Of a stretch of 17,136 nt of DNA, positions 1 through 5,930 are shown piece by piece. The translations under genes were made by a program, and so were the position numbers. Under the pieces are notes generated by a model. It saw only the letters and a list, made by a program, of their open reading frames with translations, made no database searches and was not told the origin of the DNA. The DNA comes from an uncultured Bacilli bacterium (GTDB lineage: Bacteria > Bacillota_I > Bacilli_A > RF39 > UBA660): assembly GCA_934153945.1 (NCBI GenBank), contig CAKPFM010000018.1:1-17136 (forward strand). The letters are read 5' to 3'. Position 1 is the stretch's first letter. Each line of letters starts with the position of its first letter.

Positions 1-47
1 TTGACTACAAATGTGTTTATGATGTAGAATTAAATTACTATAAATAA
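1..47 (+). CDS. possible 3' end of an upstream gene (partial)
   Basis: Frame 3 is open from the left edge and ends at a TAA at 45-47, reading DYKCVYDVELNYYK. A strong intrinsic terminator follows at 73-110, which fits a gene ending here. Too little remains to name a product. The same bases can instead be read as a promoter (TTGACT at 1-6, 18 bp, TAGAAT at 25-30), so the assignment is weak. Confidence 0.3.
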   Translation, partial: DYKCVYDVELNYYK

Positions 48-72
48 TGGTGCGGTTGAAATTACAAAAAAG

Positions 73-110
73 AAAATGAATAAAAATTTAAAATTTATTC
101 ATTTTTTTTC
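73..110 (+). terminator. intrinsic terminator upstream of the ABC exporter
   Basis: A perfect 12-bp inverted repeat (73-84 with 94-105, arms aaaatgaataaa and tttattcatttt) encloses a 9-nt loop and runs into a T tract to 109. The A-rich left arm means it could also act on the opposite strand. It probably ends whatever gene lies to the left. If the promoter-like sequence at 1-30 is real, it would be an attenuator in the exporter leader. Confidence 0.75.
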
Positions 111-126
111 AGGTACTTTTCAAAAA

Positions 127-147
127 CTCGCTATGTTATATAGTGAG
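127..147 (+). promoter_or_regulatory. hairpin touching the exporter ribosome binding site
   Basis: ctcgctat (127-134) pairs with atagtgag (140-147) through 8 bp including one G-U, with a 5-nt loop. The 3' arm takes the first two bases of the AGGAGG at 146-151 that serves the exporter start codon at 161. A hairpin here could dampen translation of the exporter. This is read from base pairing only. Confidence 0.35.
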
Positions 148-160
148 GAGGAAAAAAGAG

Positions 161-2047
161 ATGAAAAAATATCCTTTTGAAAAACAGATTGGTTTAAAAG
201 ATTGTGGAGTAGCTTCTTTAAAGATGATTATAAAATATTATGGTGGAGACTACCCAATAGAAAATTTAAGAATATTAACGAATACTTCTAAAAGTGGTAC
301 TAGTGCCTATGACTTAATTGAAGGAGCTAAGAAAATAGGATTAGATTCTGCTGGATATGAAGTAAAGTTAGAAGATATTGATCCTAAAATATTACCGGTT
401 ATAGCTTATACTGTAATTGACAAAATATATCAACACTATGTAGTTATATATGAAATTAATTATAAAAAACAAGAATTAACAATTGGTGATCCTGCAACTA
501 AATTAAAGAAAATTAAAATTGAAGATTTTAAAAAAATATATCAAAATATCATTATATCCTTTTCACCCCTAAAAAATCTTCCAATAATAAAAGAAGAGCA
601 GGTTATCAAAAATCAAATAAAATTAATATTATCAAATAATAAAAAAACAATATTTTCAATTTTAATTCTAAGTATAATAATAACCTTATTAACAACTATT
701 ATAACCCTTTCTATAAAAATGCTTTTAGATAATATTAATGTGATAATCTATCCTATAATTTTAGTAGCTATAACTAAATATATTCTAGAATTAATAAATA
801 ATAAATCTATATTGAAATTACAATTTAAAATAAGTCAATCTTTATCTCAAAAAATATTTGAACAAATTATTTTTCTTCCTTATCAATATTATCGCAATCG
901 TACTACTGGTGAAATGTTATCTAAAATAACAAATATAGAAAAAGTAAGTAATTTTATAATTAATACTTTTTCCAACTTAATAATTAATTTATTAATAATC
1001 ATATTTTCATTTCTATTGATGTATATAATAAATATTAAAATGTTATTTGTAATATTAATACTTACTTTCTTTATATGTATAACAAGTTTAATTTATAAAG
1101 AAAAAAGGACAAGATTTTTAACACAAGCTATTAGTAATAAAAGTATTATTGATTCATATTTATACGAGACTATAAGTGGTTTTGAAACAGTTAAAGGTTT
1201 GAATATTGAAGAATGTGTAATAAATAAAATAAATGAAAAAAACGATAACTTTTTAAAAACAAAAAATAAATATAGTTTAATAAATATTAAAGAATATGGA
1301 TTACAAAATCTAATATATATAATAGGTAATATAGTATTTATTTTAATTGGTACAAAATTTATTAAATATGGAATTATGCGAATAAGTGATTTTGTTTTGT
1401 TTTTTTCTCTGTATAATAACTTTTCAGAACCTTTTATGAATATAATAGATTATTTACACGATTTTAAAGATGTTAAAATATCTATAAAATGTATTGAAGA
1501 TTTATTTATACCAAATCCATGTATAGAAGAATATTCTGTTTTATGTCATAAAAATACTATCATATTAGGCCCAAGTGGTGTAGGTAAGTCAACATTACTA
1601 AAGAAAATAAAAGGTTATTATAGTTCTAACAATGAAGATATAGTATATATATCCCAAAATGAAATACTATTTACTGATACAATATACAATAATATTTTAA
1701 TAGCTAATAAAAATAAAGAAGATTTAGATAAAGTTATAGATATATGTGAACTTAAAAGTGTCATAGATGCACGTAAGTTAAAAGGTAATTCATTAATTGA
1801 AGAAAATGGTTATAACTTATCTGGTGGTGAAAAACAAAGAATTGTTTTAGCTCGTTCTATTATTAAAAAACCTAAAATGCTTTTAATAGATGAAGGATTA
1901 AGTGAAGTTAATATTGATTTAGAAAGAAAGATTTTAAAAAATATTATGGATAATTATAAAGATATGATAATTGTATTTGTAAGTCATAGAAAAGAAAACA
2001 TTGATTTATTTGATGAAGTAATTAATTTAGAAAGGAACTTAATATGA
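161..2047 (+). CDS. bacteriocin-type ABC exporter with C39 leader peptidase
   Basis: This peptidase-containing ATP-binding transporter (628 aa) should cleave double-glycine leaders and export the mature peptides across the membrane. I place the start at ATG 161 because AGGAGG at 146-151 is 9 nt upstream; an in-frame GTG at 143 overlaps that site. The N-terminal C39 domain (about 1-130) carries Cys15 in QIGLKDCG, His92 in QHY and Asp110 in GDP, the expected catalytic triad. A hydrophobic region with several membrane segments spans about 155-440. The nucleotide-binding domain has Walker A GPSGVGKST (470-478), signature LSGGEKQR (from 553), Walker B LLIDEG (Asp577, Glu578) and H-loop His609. The segment before Walker A is short and the D-loop reads SEVN rather than SALD. 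Two GG-leader peptides encoded just downstream are its likely substrates. Confidence 0.93.
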   Translation: MKKYPFEKQIGLKDCGVASLKMIIKYYGGDYPIENLRILTNTSKSGTSAYDLIEGAKKIGLDSAGYEVKLEDIDPKILPVIAYTVIDKIYQHYVVIYEINYKKQELTIGDPATKLKKIKIEDFKKIYQNIIISFSPLKNLPIIKEEQVIKNQIKLILSNNKKTIFSILILSIIITLLTTIITLSIKMLLDNINVIIYPIILVAITKYILELINNKSILKLQFKISQSLSQKIFEQIIFLPYQYYRNRTTGEMLSKITNIEKVSNFIINTFSNLIINLLIIIFSFLLMYIINIKMLFVILILTFFICITSLIYKEKRTRFLTQAISNKSIIDSYLYETISGFETVKGLNIEECVINKINEKNDNFLKTKNKYSLINIKEYGLQNLIYIIGNIVFILIGTKFIKYGIMRISDFVLFFSLYNNFSEPFMNIIDYLHDFKDVKISIKCIEDLFIPNPCIEEYSVLCHKNTIILGPSGVGKSTLLKKIKGYYSSNNEDIVYISQNEILFTDTIYNNILIANKNKEDLDKVIDICELKSVIDARKLKGNSLIEENGYNLSGGEKQRIVLARSIIKKPKMLLIDEGLSEVNIDLERKILKNIMDNYKDMIIVFVSHRKENIDLFDEVINLERNLI

Positions 2048-2094
2048 GATTATTTATCTTACTTATATTTAGAATGTTAAGATATTATATGTAA
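2044..2094 (+). CDS. possible 16-aa hydrophobic cationic peptide
   Basis: The ORF overlaps the exporter stop in an ATGA arrangement and has a purine-rich AAAGGA about 8 nt upstream, so translational coupling is possible. It encodes MRLFILLIFRMLRYYM, a hydrophobic stretch with three Arg residues that could sit in a membrane. No GG leader is present. It lies where an immunity or accessory peptide might be expected between exporter and bacteriocin genes, but I recognise no family and it may be chance. Confidence 0.3.
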   Translation: MRLFILLIFRMLRYYM

Positions 2095-2128
2095 TTAGTA
2101 AAACGATTGCGATTAGAAGGAGATATTT

Positions 2129-2266
2129 ATGAAAACATTAAATGAAAAAGAATTAAAAGAAATAAATGGTGGTTGGTCATTATCAGCTTTACTAGGAATA
2201 GGTTCAATTTTTACATTTTTAATTGGTATAGTGGATGGATATTTAAGACCACTAAGTTGTAGATAG
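2129..2266 (+). CDS. double-glycine leader bacteriocin-like peptide 1
   Basis: A 45-residue precursor preceded by AGAAGGAG (2115-2122). The leader MKTLNEKELKEINGG matches the class II bacteriocin pattern (Leu at -12, Glu-Leu at -8/-7, Ile at -4, Gly-Gly at -2/-1), so the adjacent C39 exporter should cut after Gly15. The predicted mature part is 30 residues beginning WSLSALLG, strongly hydrophobic. It has a GxxxG-type motif (Gly33-Ile-Val-Asp-Gly37) and a polar end LRPLSCR with one Cys (Cys44). Together with the next gene it resembles a two-peptide class IIb bacteriocin, in which GxxxG motifs pair the helices in the target membrane. A secreted signalling peptide is the main alternative. The leader is nearly identical to that of its neighbour. 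Confidence 0.8.
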   Translation: MKTLNEKELKEINGGWSLSALLGIGSIFTFLIGIVDGYLRPLSCR

Positions 2267-2274
2267 GAGGAAAT

Positions 2275-2442
2275 ATGAAATTATTAACTAAAAATGAATT
2301 AAAAGAAATAAATGGAGGTTTAAATATAACAGCAGCTTTAATAAGTTCAGCTATAAGAGGACTTAATAGTTTACTAGATTTAGGAAGAAGTTTAGGAACA
2401 GCAATTCGTCGTATTAGATATGGTAGAATGTGTTCTTTATAA
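2275..2442 (+). CDS. double-glycine leader bacteriocin-like peptide 2
   Basis: A 55-residue precursor starting 8 nt after the stop of peptide 1, with AGGAGG overlapping that stop, so the two are co-translated. The leader MKLLTKNELKEINGG ends in GG at residues 14-15. The predicted mature part is 40 residues, starts LNITAALI, and can form an amphipathic helix. It contains a GxxxG motif (Gly37-Arg-Ser-Leu-Gly41), then a basic tail RRIRYGRMCSL with a single Cys (Cys53). Membrane-active helix plus cationic tail is typical of class IIb partners. No immunity gene follows; a terminator comes immediately after. Identity as an antimicrobial is inferred from leader, exporter and composition, not from a named family. 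Confidence 0.8.
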   Translation: MKLLTKNELKEINGGLNITAALISSAIRGLNSLLDLGRSLGTAIRRIRYGRMCSL

Positions 2443-2450
2443 TAAAAATG

Positions 2451-2483
2451 TTAAAAAATAGTCAAAAAAGGCTATTTTTTAAT
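2451..2483 (+). terminator. terminator of the bacteriocin cassette
   Basis: ttaaaaaatagtc (2451-2463) pairs with ggctattttttaa (2470-2482) through 13 bp with one G-U, around a 6-nt A loop. The U-rich part is inside the 3' arm. It separates the peptide genes from the rpsU promoter that follows. Confidence 0.7.
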
Positions 2484-2502
2484 GATTAATTGTCAAAAAA
2501 TG

Positions 2503-2531
2503 TTGAAATGATAAAATTAATTTGATATAAT
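2503..2531 (+). promoter_or_regulatory. sigma-A type promoter for rpsU-yqeY
   Basis: TTGAAA (2503-2508), a 17-bp spacer and TATAAT (2526-2531), with an extended -10 TGA directly before it. Transcription would start near 2538, giving a short leader before the rpsU start at 2562. Confidence 0.8.
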
Positions 2532-2561
2532 ACCAGTAGTTTGAGAAGGGAGGGATTATCG

Positions 2562-2756
2562 ATGGCTACAGTAGTTGTTAAAAACGGAAATGTAGATGGT
2601 GCCTTAAAAACATTAAAACAAAAAAATGCGAAAGATGGTTTCTCCAAAAAAGTACGTGAAAGACAAGAAGGTTATTTAAAACCAGGAGTTAAAAGAAGAT
2701 TAGCTAAAAAAGAAGCTATTAAAAATAGTAGAAAAAATAATAGAAATAATTACTAA
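2562..2756 (+). CDS. rpsU: 30S ribosomal protein S21
   Basis: A 64-residue basic protein of the small ribosomal subunit, involved in translation initiation. The start is ATG 2562, with GGGAGGG 7 nt upstream; an in-frame TTG at 2541 lies before that site and is not credible. The sequence begins MATVVVKNG, has the EGYLKPGVKRRL segment that matches the family's YxKPSxKRK core, and ends in a Lys/Arg/Asn-rich tail, slightly longer than the usual 57-60 residues. The order rpsU-yqeY is conserved in many Firmicutes and supports the call. Confidence 0.95.
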   Translation: MATVVVKNGNVDGALKTLKQKNAKDGFSKKVRERQEGYLKPGVKRRLAKKEAIKNSRKNNRNNY

Positions 2757-2777
2757 GAGCTTTTTTGCTCTTTTTAT
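2755..2777 (+). terminator. weak terminator between rpsU and yqeY
   Basis: aagagc (2755-2760) pairs with gctctt (2767-2772) around a 6-T loop and is followed by more Ts. The stem overlaps the rpsU stop. With only 6 bp it probably lets some transcription through into yqeY, which has no clear promoter of its own. Confidence 0.5.
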
Positions 2778-2793
2778 TTAGAAAGGGATTAAT

Positions 2794-3237
2794 ATGAGAG
2801 AAAAAATTTTAAATGATTTAAAAGAAGCAATGAAAAATCAAGAAAAAACAAAATTAGCAGTAATTCGTATGGTAAAAGGCGCTATGCAAATGGAAGAATT
2901 AAATTTAAAAAGACCTTTAACTGATGAAGAAGTAGTTATGGTAATTTCTAAACAAATTAAAACTAGAAAAGAATCAATTGTAGAATTTGAAAAAGGTAAT
3001 AGACAAGATTTAATTGATCAAACTAATGCAGAAATAGAAATTTTAAATACTTATATGCCTGAACAATTAAGTGAAGAAGAAGTATTAAAAATAATAGAAG
3101 AAGCATTTGATGAGGTTAATCCTAAAGCTCCTTCAGATATGGGTAAAATAATGGGACTAGTTTCACCTAAATTAAGAGGTAGAGCTGATATGTCTTATGT
3201 AAGTAAAACTATAAAAGAAAAATTAAGTAATTTATAA
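2794..3237 (+). CDS. yqeY: YqeY / GatB-related protein
   Basis: A 147-residue cytosolic protein of the YqeY family, which shares an alpha-helical domain with the tail of the GatB subunit of tRNA amidotransferase. It is thought to bind tRNA or assist tRNA-dependent reactions, but its exact role is unsettled. Visible family features are the helical N-terminus (LKEAMKNQEKTKLAVIRM), the RKESIVEFEKGNRQDL stretch around residues 66-82, YMPEQLSEEEV near 90-100, and the C-terminal DMGKIMG then GRADMSYVSK. Length is normal for the family. It follows rpsU by 37 nt with GAAAGGG as ribosome binding site, the usual rpsU-yqeY pairing. Confidence 0.92.
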   Translation: MREKILNDLKEAMKNQEKTKLAVIRMVKGAMQMEELNLKRPLTDEEVVMVISKQIKTRKESIVEFEKGNRQDLIDQTNAEIEILNTYMPEQLSEEEVLKIIEEAFDEVNPKAPSDMGKIMGLVSPKLRGRADMSYVSKTIKEKLSNL

Positions 3238-3246
3238 AAAAGGTAC

Positions 3247-3275
3247 TTGAAAAGTTTTTCTTTTTTTGATAATAT
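3247..3275 (+). promoter_or_regulatory. promoter for the prepilin gene
   Basis: TTGAAA (3247-3252), 17 bp, and TAATAT (3270-3275) preceded by an extended -10 TGA. It sits in the short gap after yqeY. An imperfect hairpin with a T tract (about 3236-3267) overlaps it and may be the yqeY terminator. AGGAGG at 3287-3292 then serves the start at 3301. Confidence 0.65.
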
Positions 3276-3300
3276 AAAGAAAGAATAGGAGGAGTAAATA

Positions 3301-4431
3301 ATGAAAAAGGGTTTTACATTAATAGAGTTATTAGCAGTAATAGTAATACTAGCAGTAATATCGTTAATAGCAACACCAATGATATTAGGGGTAATAGAAA
3401 CATCAAAAGAAAGTTCAGCAAAGGTGAGTGCATATGGATATATAGATGCAGTAGAGACTCAAGTAGCAATCAATGAGTTAGATGCAAATAAAACAAATAT
3501 AGAAGATGGAGTCTATGAAGTAGAAGACTTAAAAAATACATATGGATTAGTAGTAAAAGGAGAATTACCAACAAGTAATAGTTGGGTAAAGATAGAAAAA
3601 GGACAAGTAGTAGATTATTCATTAAAAATAGGAGAATATGTAGTAAATTATAGTGAATCAGGAGTAACAATTACTAAGGGTGGAAAAATAACAACAAAAC
3701 CTGATGGATTAACTAAATCAGGAGCCACAAAAGTAGAAGCAAGTGAAACAGATACACATAGAGGAATAGTATACTTAGATCCAACCAATTTAAGTAATGT
3801 ATGTAATGCTGAAAATAGTGTAAGTACAACAGAAACGAAAACAGGATGTATGAAATGGTATATATTTAATGATGATGGAAATAACTATACAATGATATTA
3901 GATCATAATACAACAGCAAGAATTAAATGGAACGATGATAATAAAAATGTATCATATGAATCAAGTAATTTAAAAGCTGTAGTAGATGATTTAGTAACAA
4001 CAAGTGGATGGGAAGTAACTCCAAGATTAATAACAGCTGATGAAGTAAATACAATTACAGGAAAAACTGGATTCGATGCAAGTAGCACATCTAGTTATTA
4101 TTATTTAGATACATTAACACAAGCTAAAGCCGATTTTACATCAAGTAGAAGTAAATATGATTGGTTATATAATAACTTAAATAAATGTAAAACTGATTCT
4201 ACTGATTACGGATGTACAATAGAAGATGGAAATACATATAGTGGTTATGGAACAGCTAGTAAAGGACAAACTTTGGGTTATTGGACATCAACGCCAGTAG
4301 GAACCGCCGGTTCTGGTTCTCTCATGTGGAACGTGGATAGGATTGGTAACTTGGACTTCAACAATGCCTACACTACTGCGGCCTTCGGCGTTCGTCCAGT
4401 TATAACAATATCTAAATCAATAATTGGGTAA
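3301..4431 (+). CDS. type IV prepilin-like protein with hypervariable-type C-terminal head
   Basis: A 376-residue surface protein. The N-terminus MKKG-FTLIELLAV is a textbook type III (prepilin) signal: prepilin peptidase would cut after Gly4, leaving Phe1 and the conserved Glu5, and the following ~20 hydrophobic residues form the membrane and pilus-core helix. Residues about 35-125 form a stalk also found in the pilin-like protein at 8399. Residues about 140-376 form a separate domain with two Cys pairs (NVCNAE/TGCMKW and NKCKTD/YGCTIE), ending in GYWTSTP and GVRPVITISK. Such endings are seen in C-type-lectin-like heads of diversified proteins. The last ~110 coding bases have a base composition unlike the rest (separate entry). 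The start is fixed by AGGAGG 8 nt upstream. No prepilin peptidase or pilus ATPase lies in the window. A pseudopilin or adhesive tip pilin is the likely role. Confidence 0.85.
   Translation: MKKGFTLIELLAVIVILAVISLIATPMILGVIETSKESSAKVSAYGYIDAVETQVAINELDANKTNIEDGVYEVEDLKNTYGLVVKGELPTSNSWVKIEKGQVVDYSLKIGEYVVNYSESGVTITKGGKITTKPDGLTKSGATKVEASETDTHRGIVYLDPTNLSNVCNAENSVSTTETKTGCMKWYIFNDDGNNYTMILDHNTTARIKWNDDNKNVSYESSNLKAVVDDLVTTSGWEVTPRLITADEVNTITGKTGFDASSTSSYYYLDTLTQAKADFTSSRSKYDWLYNNLNKCKTDSTDYGCTIEDGNTYSGYGTASKGQTLGYWTSTPVGTAGSGSLMWNVDRIGNLDFNNAYTTAAFGVRPVITISKSIIG
4291..4400 (+). other. candidate DGR variable region in the prepilin gene
   Basis: Over these 110 bases 59 are G or C (about 54%), while the surrounding gene is about 30% G+C. 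More than half of the codons from 4300 end in C or G, against almost none upstream. The variable-looking codons nearly all end in C or T (gcc, ggt, tct, ctc, gat, att, gac, ttc, tac). That is what AAC/AAT template codons become when only adenines are mutated. The encoded residues (about 331-367) run from TPVG to GVRPV, with a fixed-looking frame MWN-V-R-GNL and the constant end FGVRPV. A GC-rich block at the 3' end (4378-4397) could serve as the initiation-of-homing site. No second copy (template repeat) and no reverse transcriptase is visible in the window, so any DGR would act from elsewhere in the genome. Confidence 0.6.
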
Positions 4432-4451
4432 TTAAAATTATAATTGACTTT

Positions 4452-4481
4452 AGAATAGAATTTATTTTCTATTCTTTTTTT
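4452..4481 (+). terminator. terminator of the prepilin gene
   Basis: agaatagaa (4452-4460) pairs with ttctattct (4467-4475) as a perfect 9-bp stem with a 6-nt loop, followed by a run of Ts to 4481. Confidence 0.8.
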
Positions 4482-4512
4482 GACATTTTATTTAAAAATA
4501 ATTATTTATAAT
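4480..4512 (+). promoter_or_regulatory. possible promoter for spoIIP
   Basis: A consensus TTGACA lies at 4480-4485. A TATTTA at 4503-4508 has the right 17-bp spacing; a perfect TATAAT at 4507-4512 is 21 bp away. One of these probably drives spoIIP and the gene after it. I see no match to a sporulation sigma factor site. Confidence 0.5.
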
Positions 4513-4528
4513 AAAAATGGTGATAATT

Positions 4529-5488
4529 ATGAAGAAATTTAAAAGTAAAAAAGTAAAAAAAATAAGTATATTTAAAACAACCTTTTTTATAATATTAACA
4601 CTGTTTTTCTTTAATTTTTTTACAAATACTTTATTTAACTTCAAACTAGCTAATTCTAATCAAGAATTTATAGCTTATATGTTAAAAGATTCAAATCATC
4701 ATTTGTTATATGAAAATAAATTTTCAATCATTAAAACTATAAAACAAATATTCAATATTGATTTATCATCTAAAGGAATATTAGAAACTGTATTTGGAAA
4801 AGAAATACAAGAATTTGAAGATGAAGAAATAGGAAATAAATCAGAATATGTATATGATCCAAATCCTACTCAAATAAATGAACCTAAAGTATATATATAT
4901 AATACTCATCAATTAGAAAGTTATGATAATACAGATTATAATGATATAACACCAAATGTACTAATGGCATCATACTTGTTAAAAGAAGAACTAAACAAAG
5001 CAGGTATTTCAACGATTGTTGAATCATCAAATATAACTGAATATATAAAACAAAACAATTTAAAATACTATCAAAGTTATGATGCTAGTAGATACTATGC
5101 AGAAAAAGTGGTAAAAGATAATCAAAATTTAGATTTAGTAATTGATTTACATAGAGATGCAATAGAAAAAAATGCATCAACAGTAACTATAAATGATAAA
5201 GAATATGCTAAATTATTATTTGTTATAGGAATGGAACATGAAAATTATGAATCAAATTTAGAAGTTGCAACTGCTATAAATAATATAATAAAAGAAAAAT
5301 ATCCAACCTTAACAAGGGGAATAATAACTAAAAGTGGTAAAAATGTAAATGGTATTTACAATCAAGATTTAAATCCTAATTCTATTTTAATAGAATGTGG
5401 TGGATACAAAAACTCTTTTTCTGAAGTAGTCAATACAATTAATTTGTTATCACAAATAATAAAGGAGTATTTAAATGGAAGAAACTAA
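4529..5488 (+). CDS. spoIIP: SpoIIP-family peptidoglycan amidase
   Basis: A 319-residue membrane-anchored cell-wall hydrolase. In spore formers SpoIIP (amidase and endopeptidase) works with SpoIID and SpoIIM to thin septal peptidoglycan and drive engulfment. A basic N-terminus and one membrane helix (about residues 14-35) are followed by a linker, then the catalytic domain from about 120. Zinc and catalytic candidates are the YNTHQLE motif (His127, Glu130), DLHRD (His208) and ECGG (Glu289). I chose ATG 4529 because GGTGAT at 4519-4524 pairs with the anti-SD; the ATG at 4517 has no site. It overlaps the next gene by 14 nt. The family call is firm; a sporulation role is inferred, since no other engulfment gene is in the window. 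Confidence 0.9.
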   Translation: MKKFKSKKVKKISIFKTTFFIILTLFFFNFFTNTLFNFKLANSNQEFIAYMLKDSNHHLLYENKFSIIKTIKQIFNIDLSSKGILETVFGKEIQEFEDEEIGNKSEYVYDPNPTQINEPKVYIYNTHQLESYDNTDYNDITPNVLMASYLLKEELNKAGISTIVESSNITEYIKQNNLKYYQSYDASRYYAEKVVKDNQNLDLVIDLHRDAIEKNASTVTINDKEYAKLLFVIGMEHENYESNLEVATAINNIIKEKYPTLTRGIITKSGKNVNGIYNQDLNPNSILIECGGYKNSFSEVVNTINLLSQIIKEYLNGRN

Positions 5489-5819
5489 AAAGAAAAGTGT
5501 ATGGGGAAATATCTTTTCCAAAATATTTATAGCTTTATTTTTTACTTTTTTAACACTATATATAGCTGGATTAAGTGGATACTATGAATATGAATTACAT
5601 AAAAAAGTAGTACTAACAGAAGACAAAATAGAAAAATTTGAAAATGATATTAAGGATGGAAAAAACATAGATTTAAAAGATTACTTAACAGAAGAAGAAA
5701 TAAACTACTCAAATAATTTATCAAAAGCAGGATTATATTTATCGGATAATTTCAGTAAAATAGTAAAAAATACAGTAGAGGCATCATTTTCATTTATAAA
5801 TAGATTGGTAGAAGGATAA
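5475..5819 (+). CDS. small single-pass membrane protein coupled to spoIIP
   Basis: A 114-residue protein I do not recognise. Its ATG lies inside the last codons of spoIIP (14-nt overlap), with AAGGAG 7 nt upstream, so the two are translationally coupled and probably share a task. A basic N-terminus (MEETKKKSVWG) leads into a hydrophobic segment at about residues 12-34 (IFSKIFIALFF to AGLSGYY). A charged, probably extracytoplasmic region follows (KKVVLTEDKIEKFENDIKDG), then an amphipathic C-terminal helix with SFINRLVEG. It could anchor or regulate the amidase at the septum. No catalytic motif is visible. Confidence 0.75.
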   Translation: MEETKKKSVWGNIFSKIFIALFFTFLTLYIAGLSGYYEYELHKKVVLTEDKIEKFENDIKDGKNIDLKDYLTEEEINYSNNLSKAGLYLSDNFSKIVKNTVEASFSFINRLVEG

Positions 5820-5853
5820 AAAATGAAAAAAAATAACAAAAATAGTAGATATT

Positions 5854-5883
5854 TTGTAAAAAGTATGTTATCATGGGTATGAT
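5854..5883 (+). promoter_or_regulatory. possible promoter for the coiled-coil gene pair
   Basis: TTGTAA (5854-5859), 18 bp, TATGAT (5878-5883). It lies in the 111-nt gap before the coiled-coil genes. The same gap contains a 19-codon ORF (5823-5882) that I do not call. Confidence 0.45.
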
Positions 5884-5930
5884 ATTAGAGTGCTATATCG
5901 TAGGGGAAAGAATAAAAAGGAGTGTTAAAT

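Noticed and set aside
1..30. TTGACT - 18 bp - TAGAAT promoter at the left edge
   Set aside because: Plausible spacing, but frame 3 reads through it to a stop at 45-47 followed by a strong terminator, so it may be the coding end of an upstream gene. Kept only as an alternative.
143..160. GTG start at 143 for the ABC exporter
   Set aside because: It overlaps the AGGAGG that clearly serves ATG 161, and has no site of its own.
3470..3670. Minus-strand ORFs inside plus-strand genes (also at 3903-4088, 6491-6856, 9781-10029, 11309-11713, 12068-12622, 15412-15717)
   Set aside because: Each lies wholly within a well-supported gene, has biased composition mirroring that gene, and lacks its own family motifs.
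5823..5882. 19-codon ORF starting MKKNNKNSRY between the small membrane protein and the coiled-coil genes
   Set aside because: It has an AAGGA 6 nt upstream, but it is A-rich, low in complexity, and overlaps the likely promoter at 5854-5883.
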